DNA from: Microcaldota archaeon
GTDB taxonomy: Archaea; Micrarchaeota; Micrarchaeia; Anstonellales; JAHKLY01
Direction of reading: 5' to 3'
Assembly (NCBI GenBank): GCA_020854825.1
Contig: JAHKLY010000001.1
Span: 62,001-126,000 of the forward strand
DNA: 64,000 bases
The notes under the pieces are model-generated. The model was not told the origin of the DNA. It did not search any database and was given only the letters and a program-made list of their open reading frames with translations. Shown here one piece after another: positions 42,421 through 51,713 of the stretch. The position numbers and the translations under genes are program-made. How positions within the stretch are numbered: the first letter of the stretch is position 1; every line of letters starts with the position of its first letter.

Positions 42421-43825
42421 TTAAAAACAAACAAGCATTCCATAAAATAATAATTAAATATATAAAATTAAATGGAATAAAAAAAATAGGAGATAATAAA
42501 AATATAAAGCAGATTAATCCTAATACACTCCTATTTATTACTTTTTTAAATTCAAATTTGTTTTTTCCCAAACCCGTAACTCCATAGGTGTTCGGTTTTG
42601 ACTTAAATATTCCTTTTATTAATGCAGAAATCCTAGTAAGGATTAAAGAAAAATTAATTAAATACGCAAAAATACCAATTTTATAAGAATTATTATAAAT
42701 TTTAGAAAAAACTAAGATAGAAAACGGAAATAAAAAAACAAACAGCAATAAAGAGATATAAAAATTATAAGTTGCAGGTATATACATTAAAAAAAAGATT
42801 AAAAATATAGAAGAAACAAATTGACTAACAGATAAAAAATGAAGTCCTAAAAATTGTATTAAAAAATTGAAATGAAGTTTGAATGGAATTTTAGTTATAT
42901 TTTTGATATAACAATCAAAAAGCAACCGAGTATTGGAGAAATTATATCTAAATTGCTGTTTCTGGAACTCACTATAACTCTCTATTTTATAACTTAAACA
43001 ATAACTTTTGTTTATATATTTTCCTTTGTATCCATTTATTAATGCTTTAAAGGAATATGCAATATCTTCTATTAAATAATTAGGAAATCCTCCTAATTTT
43101 TTAAGTATCTTTACATCCATTAATGCTAAAGAACCCCCAAATAAAGCAGCATCTTTTTTATTATTAATTGGCTGGATTAGATTATAAAAAAACGCATTTG
43201 TTTCTTTAATCGCATTTTCAAAAATAGTCCCATTTATTGTGGTTTTTTTTGTTTGTATATATGCTAATTTATTGTCTTTAAAAAAAGGTAATAAATCAAT
43301 TATAATATTAGGATCTACTAATTTAAAATCATCTTTATCAAAAATAATTAAAAATTCCTCATTACAATAATTAAAAATAAAATTATTTAAGTTTCCTGCT
43401 TTAAAATTATTATTATTCTCTCTTGAAACATATTGAATATTATTTTTTGTACAATATCTTTTAAGCTCCTCTTTTAATTTTTTTCCTTTTGAATCATCCA
43501 ATAAATATAATTTCTTATTCTCATATTTTATATTCTTCATTGATACTAGTGTGTTTTTAACTATCTCTTTATCCTCTCCAGAAAAAGTGCAGACAACCGC
43601 TACAGAGGGCTCTTTTTCAAATGATGTTTTAATTAATTCGTCCTCTTTTTGAGTTAAATAATAAAAATAAGAAGATAAAAGAAAGACTGCATTTAAAAAA
43701 ATACATATAAAAAATATAAGTGAAAAAATGTTAGTTAAATTTATTATTATAAAAGAAAAATAAACAGATAATAGTACAAAAAAAAATAATAAAACCAGTG
43801 GGATGTTTTTTTTACAGAAATTCAT
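42389..43825 (-). CDS. Membrane glycosyltransferase, GT2 (cellulose-synthase-like)
   Basis: The 478-residue protein has two N-terminal membrane helices, a GT-A domain (residues 75-300) and four or more C-terminal helices. The processive-GT2 motifs are present: L-L-D-D-S near residue 108, F-K-A-G-N-L-N near residue 143, F-D-K-D-D near residue 164 (DxD site), E-D-I-A-Y near residue 250 and Q-Q-F-R-Y near residue 291 in place of Q-x-x-R-W. It should polymerise and export a sugar polymer. It is divergent from the second GT2 gene. Confidence 0.87.
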   Translation of the reverse strand: MNFCKKNIPLVLLFFFVLLSVYFSFIIINLTNIFSLIFFICIFLNAVFLLSSYFYYLTQKEDELIKTSFEKEPSVAVVCTFSGEDKEIVKNTLVSMKNIKYENKKLYLLDDSKGKKLKEELKRYCTKNNIQYVSRENNNNFKAGNLNNFIFNYCNEEFLIIFDKDDFKLVDPNIIIDLLPFFKDNKLAYIQTKKTTINGTIFENAIKETNAFFYNLIQPINNKKDAALFGGSLALMDVKILKKLGGFPNYLIEDIAYSFKALINGYKGKYINKSYCLSYKIESYSEFQKQQFRYNFSNTRLLFDCYIKNITKIPFKLHFNFLIQFLGLHFLSVSQFVSSIFLIFFLMYIPATYNFYISLLLFVFLFPFSILVFSKIYNNSYKIGIFAYLINFSLILTRISALIKGIFKSKPNTYGVTGLGKNKFEFKKVINRSVLGLICFIFLLSPIFFIPFNFIYLIIILWNACLFLTTFLFLYLFG

Positions 43826-43877
43826 ATATTTATCTAAATCTTAAGGATTAAAAAGGGTTCTAATAATTAAAATATCT

Positions 43878-45131
43878 ATGTATATCTGTCAATTTATTTG
43901 GAATATTTTCACATATATCGGAACTTTCATATTACTATTTGCTAATGTATTTCTAATTTATTCTATAATCAAATATAAAAAAGAGATAGAAAAAAAATAT
44001 TCTGATACTGATTGGAAACCAAAAGTTTCAATTATAATTCCTACTTATAATGAATCTGTAAAAACATTAGAAAAAACTATATTGTGTGTTCTTAAAAGCA
44101 ATTACCCAAAAAACAAATTAGAACTAATAATAGTAGACGATGGCTCTACAAATGACTCTTGTGATATTATAAAACAAAAATATAAATCGCAAAATATTAA
44201 AATATTTAAAAAAGAAAATGGAGGTCCTGCAAGTGCAAAAAATTATGGAATAAAAAAATCCAAAGGAGAACTTGTTGGTACAATAGACTCTGATTCATTT
44301 ATAGCTCCGAATACAATTTATAATATGATAAAAATATTTAAGTCTGATAAATCTATAGGGGCTGTTGCGTCTTCTGTTAAAATATTTAATCCCAAAAAAT
44401 GGATAGAAAGATTTCAACATTTTGAGTATGAAGTAATTTTATATGTTAGAAGAATATTTATGGTTTATGAAAGTATTTATGTAACTCCAGGTGGTTTTTC
44501 ATTATACAAAAAGAAAATTTTGAATAAACTCAAAGGGTTTGATGAAAATTCATTAACAGAGGATATTGAAATTGCTTTAAGAATTCAAAGTTTAGGATAT
44601 AAAATACGGTCTTCTTTAGATGCTTATGTGTATACTGTCCCCCCTCAAGATATATTATCCTTAATAAAACAAAGAGTAAGATGGATAAGGGGGGGCATAA
44701 GAGATAGAATAAAAAACAGGCATCTTTTTAGTTTTGAATATGGAGACTTTCTATATTTGGGTATGTGTTTTGATTTTATAATACTAATACCTATATGTAT
44801 AGGTATTGTTGCTCCTTTTATTATGGCTTTGTTGAATGCTTCATGGATTAATGAACTTGGTTTTGTTTCTTTAGCTTATTTATCTACGTCCCATATTACA
44901 GGGATTGGAATAATAATCACCATATTAACTGTATCTTGGACTTTATCTGTTATTAATTTTATGGAAAAAAATAGTGAAGAGGGCACAAAAGTAGGATGGG
45001 ACCCAATCGGAATATTAATATTTATATTTGCTTATGGATATATTATGGTATTTTCATGGCTTGTTGCGTTTTATAAAGAAATTACATTTTCAAAAAAATC
45101 TTGGGAAACAAGAGAATCTATTGTGAGGTAA
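43878..45131 (+). CDS. Membrane glycosyltransferase, GT2 (hyaluronan-synthase-like)
   Basis: The 417-residue protein has one N-terminal helix, a GT2 domain with S-I-I-I-P-T-Y-N-E near residue 52, V-D-D-G-S near residue 91, N-G-G-P-A-S-A-K-N near residue 115, D-S-D-S near residue 136, T-E-D-I-E near residue 232 and Q-R-V-R-W near residue 268, then four membrane helices. This is a typical processive synthase of cell-surface polysaccharide. It is divergent from the other GT2 and followed 4 bases later by a thioredoxin-like gene. Confidence 0.88.
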   Translation: MYICQFIWNIFTYIGTFILLFANVFLIYSIIKYKKEIEKKYSDTDWKPKVSIIIPTYNESVKTLEKTILCVLKSNYPKNKLELIIVDDGSTNDSCDIIKQKYKSQNIKIFKKENGGPASAKNYGIKKSKGELVGTIDSDSFIAPNTIYNMIKIFKSDKSIGAVASSVKIFNPKKWIERFQHFEYEVILYVRRIFMVYESIYVTPGGFSLYKKKILNKLKGFDENSLTEDIEIALRIQSLGYKIRSSLDAYVYTVPPQDILSLIKQRVRWIRGGIRDRIKNRHLFSFEYGDFLYLGMCFDFIILIPICIGIVAPFIMALLNASWINELGFVSLAYLSTSHITGIGIIITILTVSWTLSVINFMEKNSEEGTKVGWDPIGILIFIFAYGYIMVFSWLVAFYKEITFSKKSWETRESIVR

Positions 45132-45135
45132 TAAA

Positions 45136-45783
45136 ATGGGAAGAAATTTTAGTTTGAATGTATATACAACTGTTTTTATAATTACCCTAGCTTTATTTTT
45201 AACTGGCATATATATAGGAATGAAACTTAATGATATTTATTTAATCGATTTTGGAAAAGAAGTAGAAACATTAAATGTTAAAATGCACTCTTATGAACTA
45301 TTATTCTTATTAGATAACTCATCAATGGGGTGTGATTTATATGGTGAATATGCAGTTACGTTAGATTCTGAAACCTTTTCTATAGGTGCAAACTTAGATT
45401 ATATGGAACAACACCAAGGAATTGAAAACAAAGAATTAAAAATGCAATATTTCAAACTTGAAATGAGGGATTATTTGATATCAAAAAAAATGATAAAACA
45501 ATGCAATCTTAACCAATCAATTATATTATACTTCTATTCAAACACAGAATGTATACTTTGTAGAGATCAAGGATTTGAATTAGATAAACTAAAGCATGAT
45601 ATAAATATAAACAACCAAACAAACGTGCGCACATACTCATTTGATGGAGATTATGAAGATAGTGCAGTAATACGCGCATTAAAACACGAATTCAATATTT
45701 CTACATATCCTGCATTAGTCATCAATGATCAAGTATATGAAGGCTTAAGGCGCTCACAGGAGATTAAGAATAAATTAAATTAA
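45136..45783 (+). CDS. Membrane-anchored thioredoxin-like protein
   Basis: The 215-residue protein has one N-terminal membrane helix (residues 10-30), a helical linker and a C-terminal thioredoxin-like fold. The active site is probably C-I-L-C (near residue 138) after a Y-F-Y-S-N-T strand, and the cis-proline loop is S-T-Y-P-A-L-V-I near residue 192. It would act outside the membrane in disulfide formation or repair, which fits a cell with many Cys-rich secreted proteins. It ends convergently with a metallopeptidase gene. Confidence 0.72.
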   Translation: MGRNFSLNVYTTVFIITLALFLTGIYIGMKLNDIYLIDFGKEVETLNVKMHSYELLFLLDNSSMGCDLYGEYAVTLDSETFSIGANLDYMEQHQGIENKELKMQYFKLEMRDYLISKKMIKQCNLNQSIILYFYSNTECILCRDQGFELDKLKHDININNQTNVRTYSFDGDYEDSAVIRALKHEFNISTYPALVINDQVYEGLRRSQEIKNKLN

Positions 45784-46181
45784 TCTAAAAACTGTATTCT
45801 TTCTTTTACGCGCTTTTGATATTCTTTATATATTTTATTAACAGTCCTGTCATCTACGCGCCCGCCATTATATTTATGATTTCTTAATGCGCCTGAAAAG
45901 GTCATTGGGATGTGAAGAATTTCATGTATAATGACTTTTTCTTTGTCTTCAATTGATAATTTATCAAATTCCTCAGATAATACTTCAATAACATAAAAGG
46001 GTTTAACTTCGAGCGCTTCCTGCCATATTTTAGGAAAATTCCAAATACGAGCATAAGCATTTGCATTTGATCCAAAAGAGCGCATACATATAATTCTTGC
46101 CTCATTAATGTGCCCAAAATCTAAAACGTCTAATAATTTTTCAGCCATTTCTTGAATATCTGACGCCTTTTCAAATTTCAT
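45780..46181 (-). CDS. Predicted HExxH metallopeptidase
   Basis: The 133-residue protein has the zinc motif I-I-H-E-I-L-H-I-P near residue 84, followed by F-S-G-A-L-R-N-H-K with another possible ligand. N-terminal residues are helical. Small zincins of this kind, sometimes called phage-type metallopeptidases, are known in archaea; they lack a signal peptide. Substrate unknown. It differs from the frameshifted metallopeptidase at 9.6-10.4 kb. Confidence 0.7.
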   Translation of the reverse strand: MKFEKASDIQEMAEKLLDVLDFGHINEARIICMRSFGSNANAYARIWNFPKIWQEALEVKPFYVIEVLSEEFDKLSIEDKEKVIIHEILHIPMTFSGALRNHKYNGGRVDDRTVNKIYKEYQKRVKERIQFLD

Positions 46182-46231
46182 ATTAAAATATTGACTTAAA
46201 TATTTAAATAATCTTTCTAAATAATAAATAT

Positions 46232-46807
46232 ATGGGTTTTCTAAAAAATATTAAAAATTTGATAAACAAACGAGAATTTCAAAAAACTACTGAATTTCCA
46301 AAAATAATTTTAGATGATAAAACAAATGATGCAGTTTGGATATTAAATAATATTAAATCTCCTTATGAACCTATATGTTTAGGTGTTGAAATAACTATTT
46401 TATCTGAAAAAAAAGAGGAAACAATAACTAATCAAACAGATACATTAATAAATAAAGATAAAATTAAAGAAGTTGCAGACACATTTATGAAAGAAATATC
46501 AAAGGGTCCTGGAAATTATGACATTCAGGTTTTAGAAAATTGTATTTTTCTTAGTGAAGAATTAGATTTACCAATTATAACTTGTGAATTAATACTCAAT
46601 ATTATTGACACCCAAATAAACACCTTAGAAAGAAAAGGTGCATCAAATCATTGGAAAGAAGAACATACAGATATGATTATGGATTTAAATTCTCTTTTTT
46701 TAACCCCATACACCCATTCTAAATTATTGGGAAATAACGAAAAAAAAATACAAGAATTAAGACAAAGAATTAAAGAGCTTGATAAAAAATACTGTCAATC
46801 CTCTTGA
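46232..46807 (+). CDS. Hypothetical protein
   Basis: The 191-residue protein has no signal peptide or membrane helix. It begins with a basic amphipathic segment (F-L-K-N-I-K-N-L-I-N-K-R) and is otherwise predicted mixed alpha/beta with a long C-terminal helix (K-K-I-Q-E-L-R-Q-R-I-K-E-L). No family is recognised. A TATA-like TATTTAAATAA lies about 30 bases upstream. It ends convergently with the MIP18-family gene, overlapping 13 bases. Confidence 0.55.
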   Translation: MGFLKNIKNLINKREFQKTTEFPKIILDDKTNDAVWILNNIKSPYEPICLGVEITILSEKKEETITNQTDTLINKDKIKEVADTFMKEISKGPGNYDIQVLENCIFLSEELDLPIITCELILNIIDTQINTLERKGASNHWKEEHTDMIMDLNSLFLTPYTHSKLLGNNEKKIQELRQRIKELDKKYCQSS

Positions 46808-47094
46808 TCTTCTCTAAATTTGGGATTTATCATTTCTGGTGTCCATTTAATATTATACATTAGTTCTACTTTAACTTCTTTAACTCCATCAAGTTCATTA
46901 ATTGAATCTTCTACTTTTTGTGCTATTATTTTTTTCATTGGACATGCAGGAGTAGTAAATGTCATTTTAATATATACTCTATTTTGTTCCTTAATATTTA
47001 TATCTAAAATCAATCCTAAATCATAAACACTAATTGGGATATGTGGATCAAAAACTGTTTTTAATTTTTCAATTACTTGTTCTTTAGTTACCAT
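46795..47094 (-). CDS. MIP18/PaaD-like (DUF59) protein
   Basis: The 99-residue protein matches the MIP18 family: V-F-D-P-H-I-P-I-S-V-Y-D-L-G-L-I near residue 14 and T-T-P-A-C-P-M near residue 46, with the conserved cysteine. These proteins help assemble or deliver iron-sulfur clusters. The C-terminal W-T-P-E-M segment is typical. It is divergent from cysS. Confidence 0.88.
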   Translation of the reverse strand: MVTKEQVIEKLKTVFDPHIPISVYDLGLILDINIKEQNRVYIKMTFTTPACPMKKIIAQKVEDSINELDGVKEVKVELMYNIKWTPEMINPKFREDQED

Positions 47095-47155
47095 AATTTT
47101 AATTTAATACCTATATATTTAAATAGATAAACTAACAAGGAAATATGTGAGTTTT

Positions 47156-48553
47156 ATGTTTAAAATATATAACACATTAACCAGAGAAATCAATGAATTT
47201 AAGTCCATTAAAGAAGGAACAGTTAGTTTATATACTTGTGGACCTACTGTCTATAATTATGCACACATAGGCAATCTTAGAACTTATATTTTTGAAGATT
47301 TACTTAAAAGATGGCTTTTATACAAAGGTTACACAGTAATTCATATTATGAATATTACTGATGTTGATGATAAAACAATACGTGATTCACAAAAAGAAAA
47401 TATTTCACTTAAAGAATTTACAAAAAAATATACTTCTTCTTTTTTTGAAGATATCAAAACCCTCAATATATTACCTGCAAATAATTATCCTTGTGCCACT
47501 GAAACAATCCCAGAAATGATTGAAATAATCAAGAAGCTCATTGAAAAAGGATATGCCTACCAAGGTGAGGATAAATGCTGGTATTTTTCAGTGTCTAAAT
47601 TTAAGGATTACGGCAAATTGGCACACATGGATTTATCAGAGCTCAAATCTGGAGCTAGAGTTGCACAAGACGAATATGAAAAACAACAGGTAGCAGATTT
47701 TGCACTGTGGAAAGCATGGGATGAAAAAGACGGAGATGTTTATTGGGAAACAGAACTTGGGAAAGGGAGACCGGGTTGGCATATTGAATGTACTGCTATG
47801 AGTACTAAATACCTTGGTAATCACTTTGATATTCATTGCGGAGGGGTTGACAACATGTTCCCTCACCATGAGAATGAAATTGCACAGACCGAAGCAGCAA
47901 CCGGAGAAACATTTGTCAATTATTGGCTGCATTCGGAGCATTTGATTGTTGAAGGCAAAAAGATGAGTAAATCAACAGGAAATTTCTACACATTACGCGA
48001 CCTCTTAAACAAAGGATATAAACCTAGTGCAATAAGATGGCTTATGCTTTCGACCCACTATCGTGAACAATTAAATTTTACTTTTGATGCTTTAAAAAGT
48101 TCCACAGAAACATTACAAAATATTGACTTGTTTATTCAAAGAATTATACTTAAAGAAAAAGAAACAGAAGAAGGAAAAACAGCAGAAATAGATGAATTTG
48201 TTGATGATGCAAGGAATGGTTTTGTTGAAGCCATGGATAATGATCTTCAAATTTCACAGGCCCTCCCAAACTTGTTTGGTTTTATTAACAAAATAAACAC
48301 TAAAATAGATTTAATGAAAAAAGAGGATTTCAAAAGCGTTCTTGAATTTTTAAAAGAACTTGATTCTGTTTTAGGAGTCATGAAATTTGAACTGCCTGAA
48401 GTACCTAAAGAAGTTGGAAACCTTCTTGAACAAAGAAACAAAGCCCGTGCAGAAAAAGACTGGGAAACATCTGATAAAATAAGGGACCAGCTGATTGAAA
48501 TGGGTTATGAAGTCCATGATGACAAAGGGAAAACGAAGATTTACAAAAAATAA
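47156..48553 (+). CDS. cysS: Cysteinyl-tRNA synthetase
   Basis: The 465-residue class I synthetase has the zinc-binding T-C-G-P-T-V-Y near residue 26, the HIGH-type motif Y-A-H-I-G-N near residue 35, the Cys and His zinc ligands in W-H-I-E-C-T and H-H-E-N, and K-M-S-K-S near residue 267. The C-terminus has the R-N-K-A-R-A-E-K-D-W helix. The ATG giving M-F-K-I-Y-N fits family starts; a GTG three codons earlier is an alternative near the expected leaderless position. Codon use is clearly more GC-rich than in neighbouring genes, which suggests acquisition from a bacterium. Confidence 0.94.
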   Translation: MFKIYNTLTREINEFKSIKEGTVSLYTCGPTVYNYAHIGNLRTYIFEDLLKRWLLYKGYTVIHIMNITDVDDKTIRDSQKENISLKEFTKKYTSSFFEDIKTLNILPANNYPCATETIPEMIEIIKKLIEKGYAYQGEDKCWYFSVSKFKDYGKLAHMDLSELKSGARVAQDEYEKQQVADFALWKAWDEKDGDVYWETELGKGRPGWHIECTAMSTKYLGNHFDIHCGGVDNMFPHHENEIAQTEAATGETFVNYWLHSEHLIVEGKKMSKSTGNFYTLRDLLNKGYKPSAIRWLMLSTHYREQLNFTFDALKSSTETLQNIDLFIQRIILKEKETEEGKTAEIDEFVDDARNGFVEAMDNDLQISQALPNLFGFINKINTKIDLMKKEDFKSVLEFLKELDSVLGVMKFELPEVPKEVGNLLEQRNKARAEKDWETSDKIRDQLIEMGYEVHDDKGKTKIYKK

Positions 48554-49021
48554 TTATATTATTTTAAAACACTTATCTGCTATTAAATGTGAAAAATAAC
48601 CTATCGCACCCGCTAATAAAAATAATATTCCAAAAACAAAATATAATATTATTGAATAAACACATACTGCTAACAATGTGTGTGTTATCCCCCTATGTTT
48701 TGGACGTATTAAATTACTTAAACCTAACCAAGCTAAACAAAAAACAGCTGAAAAAAATAAAAATATAATAAAAGAATCTGAAGAAAAAGTAATAAAAAAT
48801 AATTTATAAGAAAATAATATTAATAAAATAAATACTGTTCCATTCATAATCTTTGTTCCTTTGCTTTTAGGATGATCTAAGTCTGGAATAATGGCGCTTA
48901 ACATACCAATAAACAAAAAGAGAATTACTTCACTTTCAGTAGAAACAATTTCTGGATATAAAAAATAAATAGATGTTAAACATAACAAAAATCCAATTAA
49001 TAGGTGACCTAAATAATCCAT
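48554..49021 (-). CDS. YdjM-family membrane-bound metal-dependent hydrolase
   Basis: The 155-residue protein has four to five membrane helices and the metal-binding motifs of the YdjM/DUF457 family: an N-terminal D-Y-L-G-H, I-P-D-L-D-H-P near residue 44, H-R-G-I-T-H-T near residue 106 and F-S-H-L-I-A-D near residue 144. The family is predicted to hydrolyse a membrane-associated substrate. I start at the ATG preceded by GTGATC. It follows the upstream hypothetical gene closely. Confidence 0.82.
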   Translation of the reverse strand: MDYLGHLLIGFLLCLTSIYFLYPEIVSTESEVILFLFIGMLSAIIPDLDHPKSKGTKIMNGTVFILLILFSYKLFFITFSSDSFIIFLFFSAVFCLAWLGLSNLIRPKHRGITHTLLAVCVYSIILYFVFGILFLLAGAIGYFSHLIADKCFKII

Positions 49022-49025
49022 CTGA

Positions 49026-49508
49026 TCACTTTTCAAATTTATTTATCATTTCTTTTATTTTAGAAATATAAAATTCCTCTCCTTCCTGCTTAAAATCTAC
49101 TTTTTTAGCAAAATTTAAAATTTCATAATACTTTTCCCCTAATTCCATCTTATAAAAAATAAATTCTTCTTCATCAACACAACCCAATTCATATAAAATT
49201 GCCAAATCTTTTAGTTGTTTTAAAACTGCTCTTGCTTTTGGGGAGATTTGTTTTGATGGGCTACTGCGAATTATAGAAAGAATATTTAATATTAATATCA
49301 AAATTCTGTTTTTTATTTTAGAAAGGGTTGTTTTTTCTGTTGATGTCTTTCTTAATTTATCTAAAATTTTCTCTTCTTCTTTTAAAGGAGTTAAATATGT
49401 CATTTCTTCAAAAAAGTGTTTTTCAAATTTATGCAGATTATTCTCTAGCATATATGAATCTTCTATTTTTTTTTGCTCTTCCTTTTTTTGTTGCCTTATT
49501 TTTGGCAT
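49026..49508 (-). CDS. Hypothetical protein
   Basis: The 160-residue protein is Lys/Glu-rich and helical, with one hydrophobic stretch near residues 70-80 (I-L-I-L-I-L-N-I-L-S-I-I) and a C-terminal helical domain (residues 92-160). It may be membrane-associated. I do not recognise a family. It is upstream of the YdjM-like gene and divergent from the fibronectin-type surface protein. Confidence 0.5.
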   Translation of the reverse strand: MPKIRQQKKEEQKKIEDSYMLENNLHKFEKHFFEEMTYLTPLKEEEKILDKLRKTSTEKTTLSKIKNRILILILNILSIIRSSPSKQISPKARAVLKQLKDLAILYELGCVDEEEFIFYKMELGEKYYEILNFAKKVDFKQEGEEFYISKIKEMINKFEK

Positions 49509-49559
49509 TTACATCACATTATATTGAAAAAGGAAAAATATAAAAAGGATTGTAAACAA

Positions 49560-51713
49560 ATGAATAATATGTTTGAAGAAGAAGGCAGCCATTATTGGAT
49601 TTTAGCAATTCTTTTTGTGGGTGCTGTTATTATAATCTCAGGTTTATATGTAACTGGCATTTTAAAATTAGACGCTCCTCCTCTTCCTCCAAAAAATATA
49701 CAAATAACACAAATTCAAAATTCGTTAAAAATTACTTGGGATAAATCTCCCTCTGTTGATGTTATTGGATATAATATATATAGAAGTAAACAATATTCTG
49801 TTCAAGGTGAAAAAATAAATCAAGAAATAATATATGAAACTGAATTTATAGATAAGTGGTTAGTTGAAGATGGTACTTACTATTATTTAGTACGTGCTGT
49901 TGATAATACACAAGAAGACGAAGGTATAACCCAAGTTACTTATTATTTTGACACTGCTCCTCCATATGGAACTATTATTTCTATCAATAATGGAACTAAA
50001 TATACAAATACAAAAAAAGTAAAATTAAATTTGGAATCACATGATAGTTATATTTGTAGATATAAAAACGAAGGCGGAAACTGGACTGACTATACAAATT
50101 ATGTTTTAATAAAAGACTGGGAACTAATTGACGAAGAAGGATTACAAATTGTGTATTATCAATGTCAGGACAGAAATTATAATGAAGGTTCAATTGAAAG
50201 TGATTCAATTATTTTAGATAAAACTTTACCAGAAATGGAATTTATACGTTCGATAAAAAACATTTATTCTGAAGACGAAATCATAAACTTTTCTATTTAC
50301 TTACTAGATAATTATCCAAATAATTTATCTTGTTATATATATTTAAATAATACTTTAATTGCTAATCAAGTAAAGGAATTTTTTGATGCTTTTTTAACTT
50401 TTAATTTTAATATTGAAAAACAAAGTAATGGAACTTATTTAATAAAACTAGTTTGTGAAGATGAAGCAGGAAATCAAAATATATTTTCCAAAAATATAAA
50501 AAGTATTATAATTGGAGAATACAGATCAAAAGAAGTTAATATAACTATTAATAGAGATGAAGAAATAACAAATAATAGAGAAGTAATTTTATATGTAAAT
50601 TCTAAAAACGCAAACAAGTGTAGATATAAAAATGAAGAAAGAGAATGGAGTGAATGGGAAAAATATACCTCTTCTTTAAATTGGGTACTGAGTTCTGAAG
50701 AAGGGATAAAAACTGTGTATGTTGAATGTTTAAATAATATAAATGAAAGTTTAGGGATTAATTGGGATACAATAGAATATAAAATAATTTCTGGCTCTTC
50801 TGGAATCATTAAATGTATTGGTGTTCCTTCAAATTTAAATATAATAACAGATAAATGCACTAATTCTTTAACTATTAATTTAAAATTAAGTGCTGTTTGT
50901 GCTGATGAATGTACATATAGAGAAGTAGAATCTGGAATTTGGAGAAGATGGGAAGATTATAGAAACTCTAAAGAATTTTCTTTAAGTGCAAGATATGGTG
51001 AAGGAATAAGAGAAATTGAATATAAATGTAAAAATAAATATGGTGAGTCAGAAATAAGTAGTGCAAAAATACATTATGATATAACTCCGCCAAGTGATTA
51101 CGTATTTTTAGAAGCTAATTCACAAGAAGATGGGAAAATTAGGCTATTTTGGAGTTATTTAGGTGTAAAAGAAGATACTTTTGATATTTATAAAAAAAGT
51201 TTAGTTGGAAGAACATTTAATTATGTAGATAATACAAATCAAAAATATTGGATTGATTATGACACATATAATGAACAAGAATATCACTATTATATAGTCG
51301 TAAAGGATTGTGCTGGTAATGAAGGAATAACACCTAGTAATGTTATATCTATTATTGCTGACTCTGAAAAACCAGAAATAAGTATCTATTCTCCATACGA
51401 AGGAGAAGAATTTAATAAAAAGAACATAAATCTAGAATTTGAAATAGAAGATAATTTGTCTTATTTGATCACATGCCAATATCAAGCTGGTGGAAGTAAA
51501 AAAAGTTTAGGAAATTATTATTCAGGACAATATGTTTCTGAAAATATTGCTCTTTCGCCTTCTTCATCAATTGCAAGTGGAGATGAAAGAATTAGAATAT
51601 ATTTATATTGTAAAGATGGGTCAGGAAATGAAGAAATAAACTATGTTTCTGTGATTTATATTCATGAAACAGAAATAGAAGAAGAAATGTCTGGTCCTGG
51701 AAATATTGATTAA
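49560..51713 (+). CDS. Membrane-anchored Fn3/Ig-like surface protein
   Basis: The 717-residue protein has an N-terminal membrane anchor (residues 14-35), then a fibronectin type III domain (P-P-L-P-P-K-N-I, L-K-I-T-W-D, G-Y-N-I-Y-R, Y-Y-Y-L-V-R-A-V). It is followed by at least four Ig-like repeats: C-R-Y-K-N-E-x-x-x-W-[TS]-[DE]-x-x-x-Y appears near residues 163 and 355, with a related C-T-Y-R-E-V form near 455. A second Fn3-like domain sits near residue 520. Paired cysteines in each repeat suggest extracellular folding. The start is the ATG after the TAAACAA stretch; a longer in-frame start would overlap the divergent gene. Probably an adhesion or surface-layer-associated protein. Confidence 0.75.
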   Translation: MNNMFEEEGSHYWILAILFVGAVIIISGLYVTGILKLDAPPLPPKNIQITQIQNSLKITWDKSPSVDVIGYNIYRSKQYSVQGEKINQEIIYETEFIDKWLVEDGTYYYLVRAVDNTQEDEGITQVTYYFDTAPPYGTIISINNGTKYTNTKKVKLNLESHDSYICRYKNEGGNWTDYTNYVLIKDWELIDEEGLQIVYYQCQDRNYNEGSIESDSIILDKTLPEMEFIRSIKNIYSEDEIINFSIYLLDNYPNNLSCYIYLNNTLIANQVKEFFDAFLTFNFNIEKQSNGTYLIKLVCEDEAGNQNIFSKNIKSIIIGEYRSKEVNITINRDEEITNNREVILYVNSKNANKCRYKNEEREWSEWEKYTSSLNWVLSSEEGIKTVYVECLNNINESLGINWDTIEYKIISGSSGIIKCIGVPSNLNIITDKCTNSLTINLKLSAVCADECTYREVESGIWRRWEDYRNSKEFSLSARYGEGIREIEYKCKNKYGESEISSAKIHYDITPPSDYVFLEANSQEDGKIRLFWSYLGVKEDTFDIYKKSLVGRTFNYVDNTNQKYWIDYDTYNEQEYHYYIVVKDCAGNEGITPSNVISIIADSEKPEISIYSPYEGEEFNKKNINLEFEIEDNLSYLITCQYQAGGSKKSLGNYYSGQYVSENIALSPSSSIASGDERIRIYLYCKDGSGNEEINYVSVIYIHETEIEEEMSGPGNID

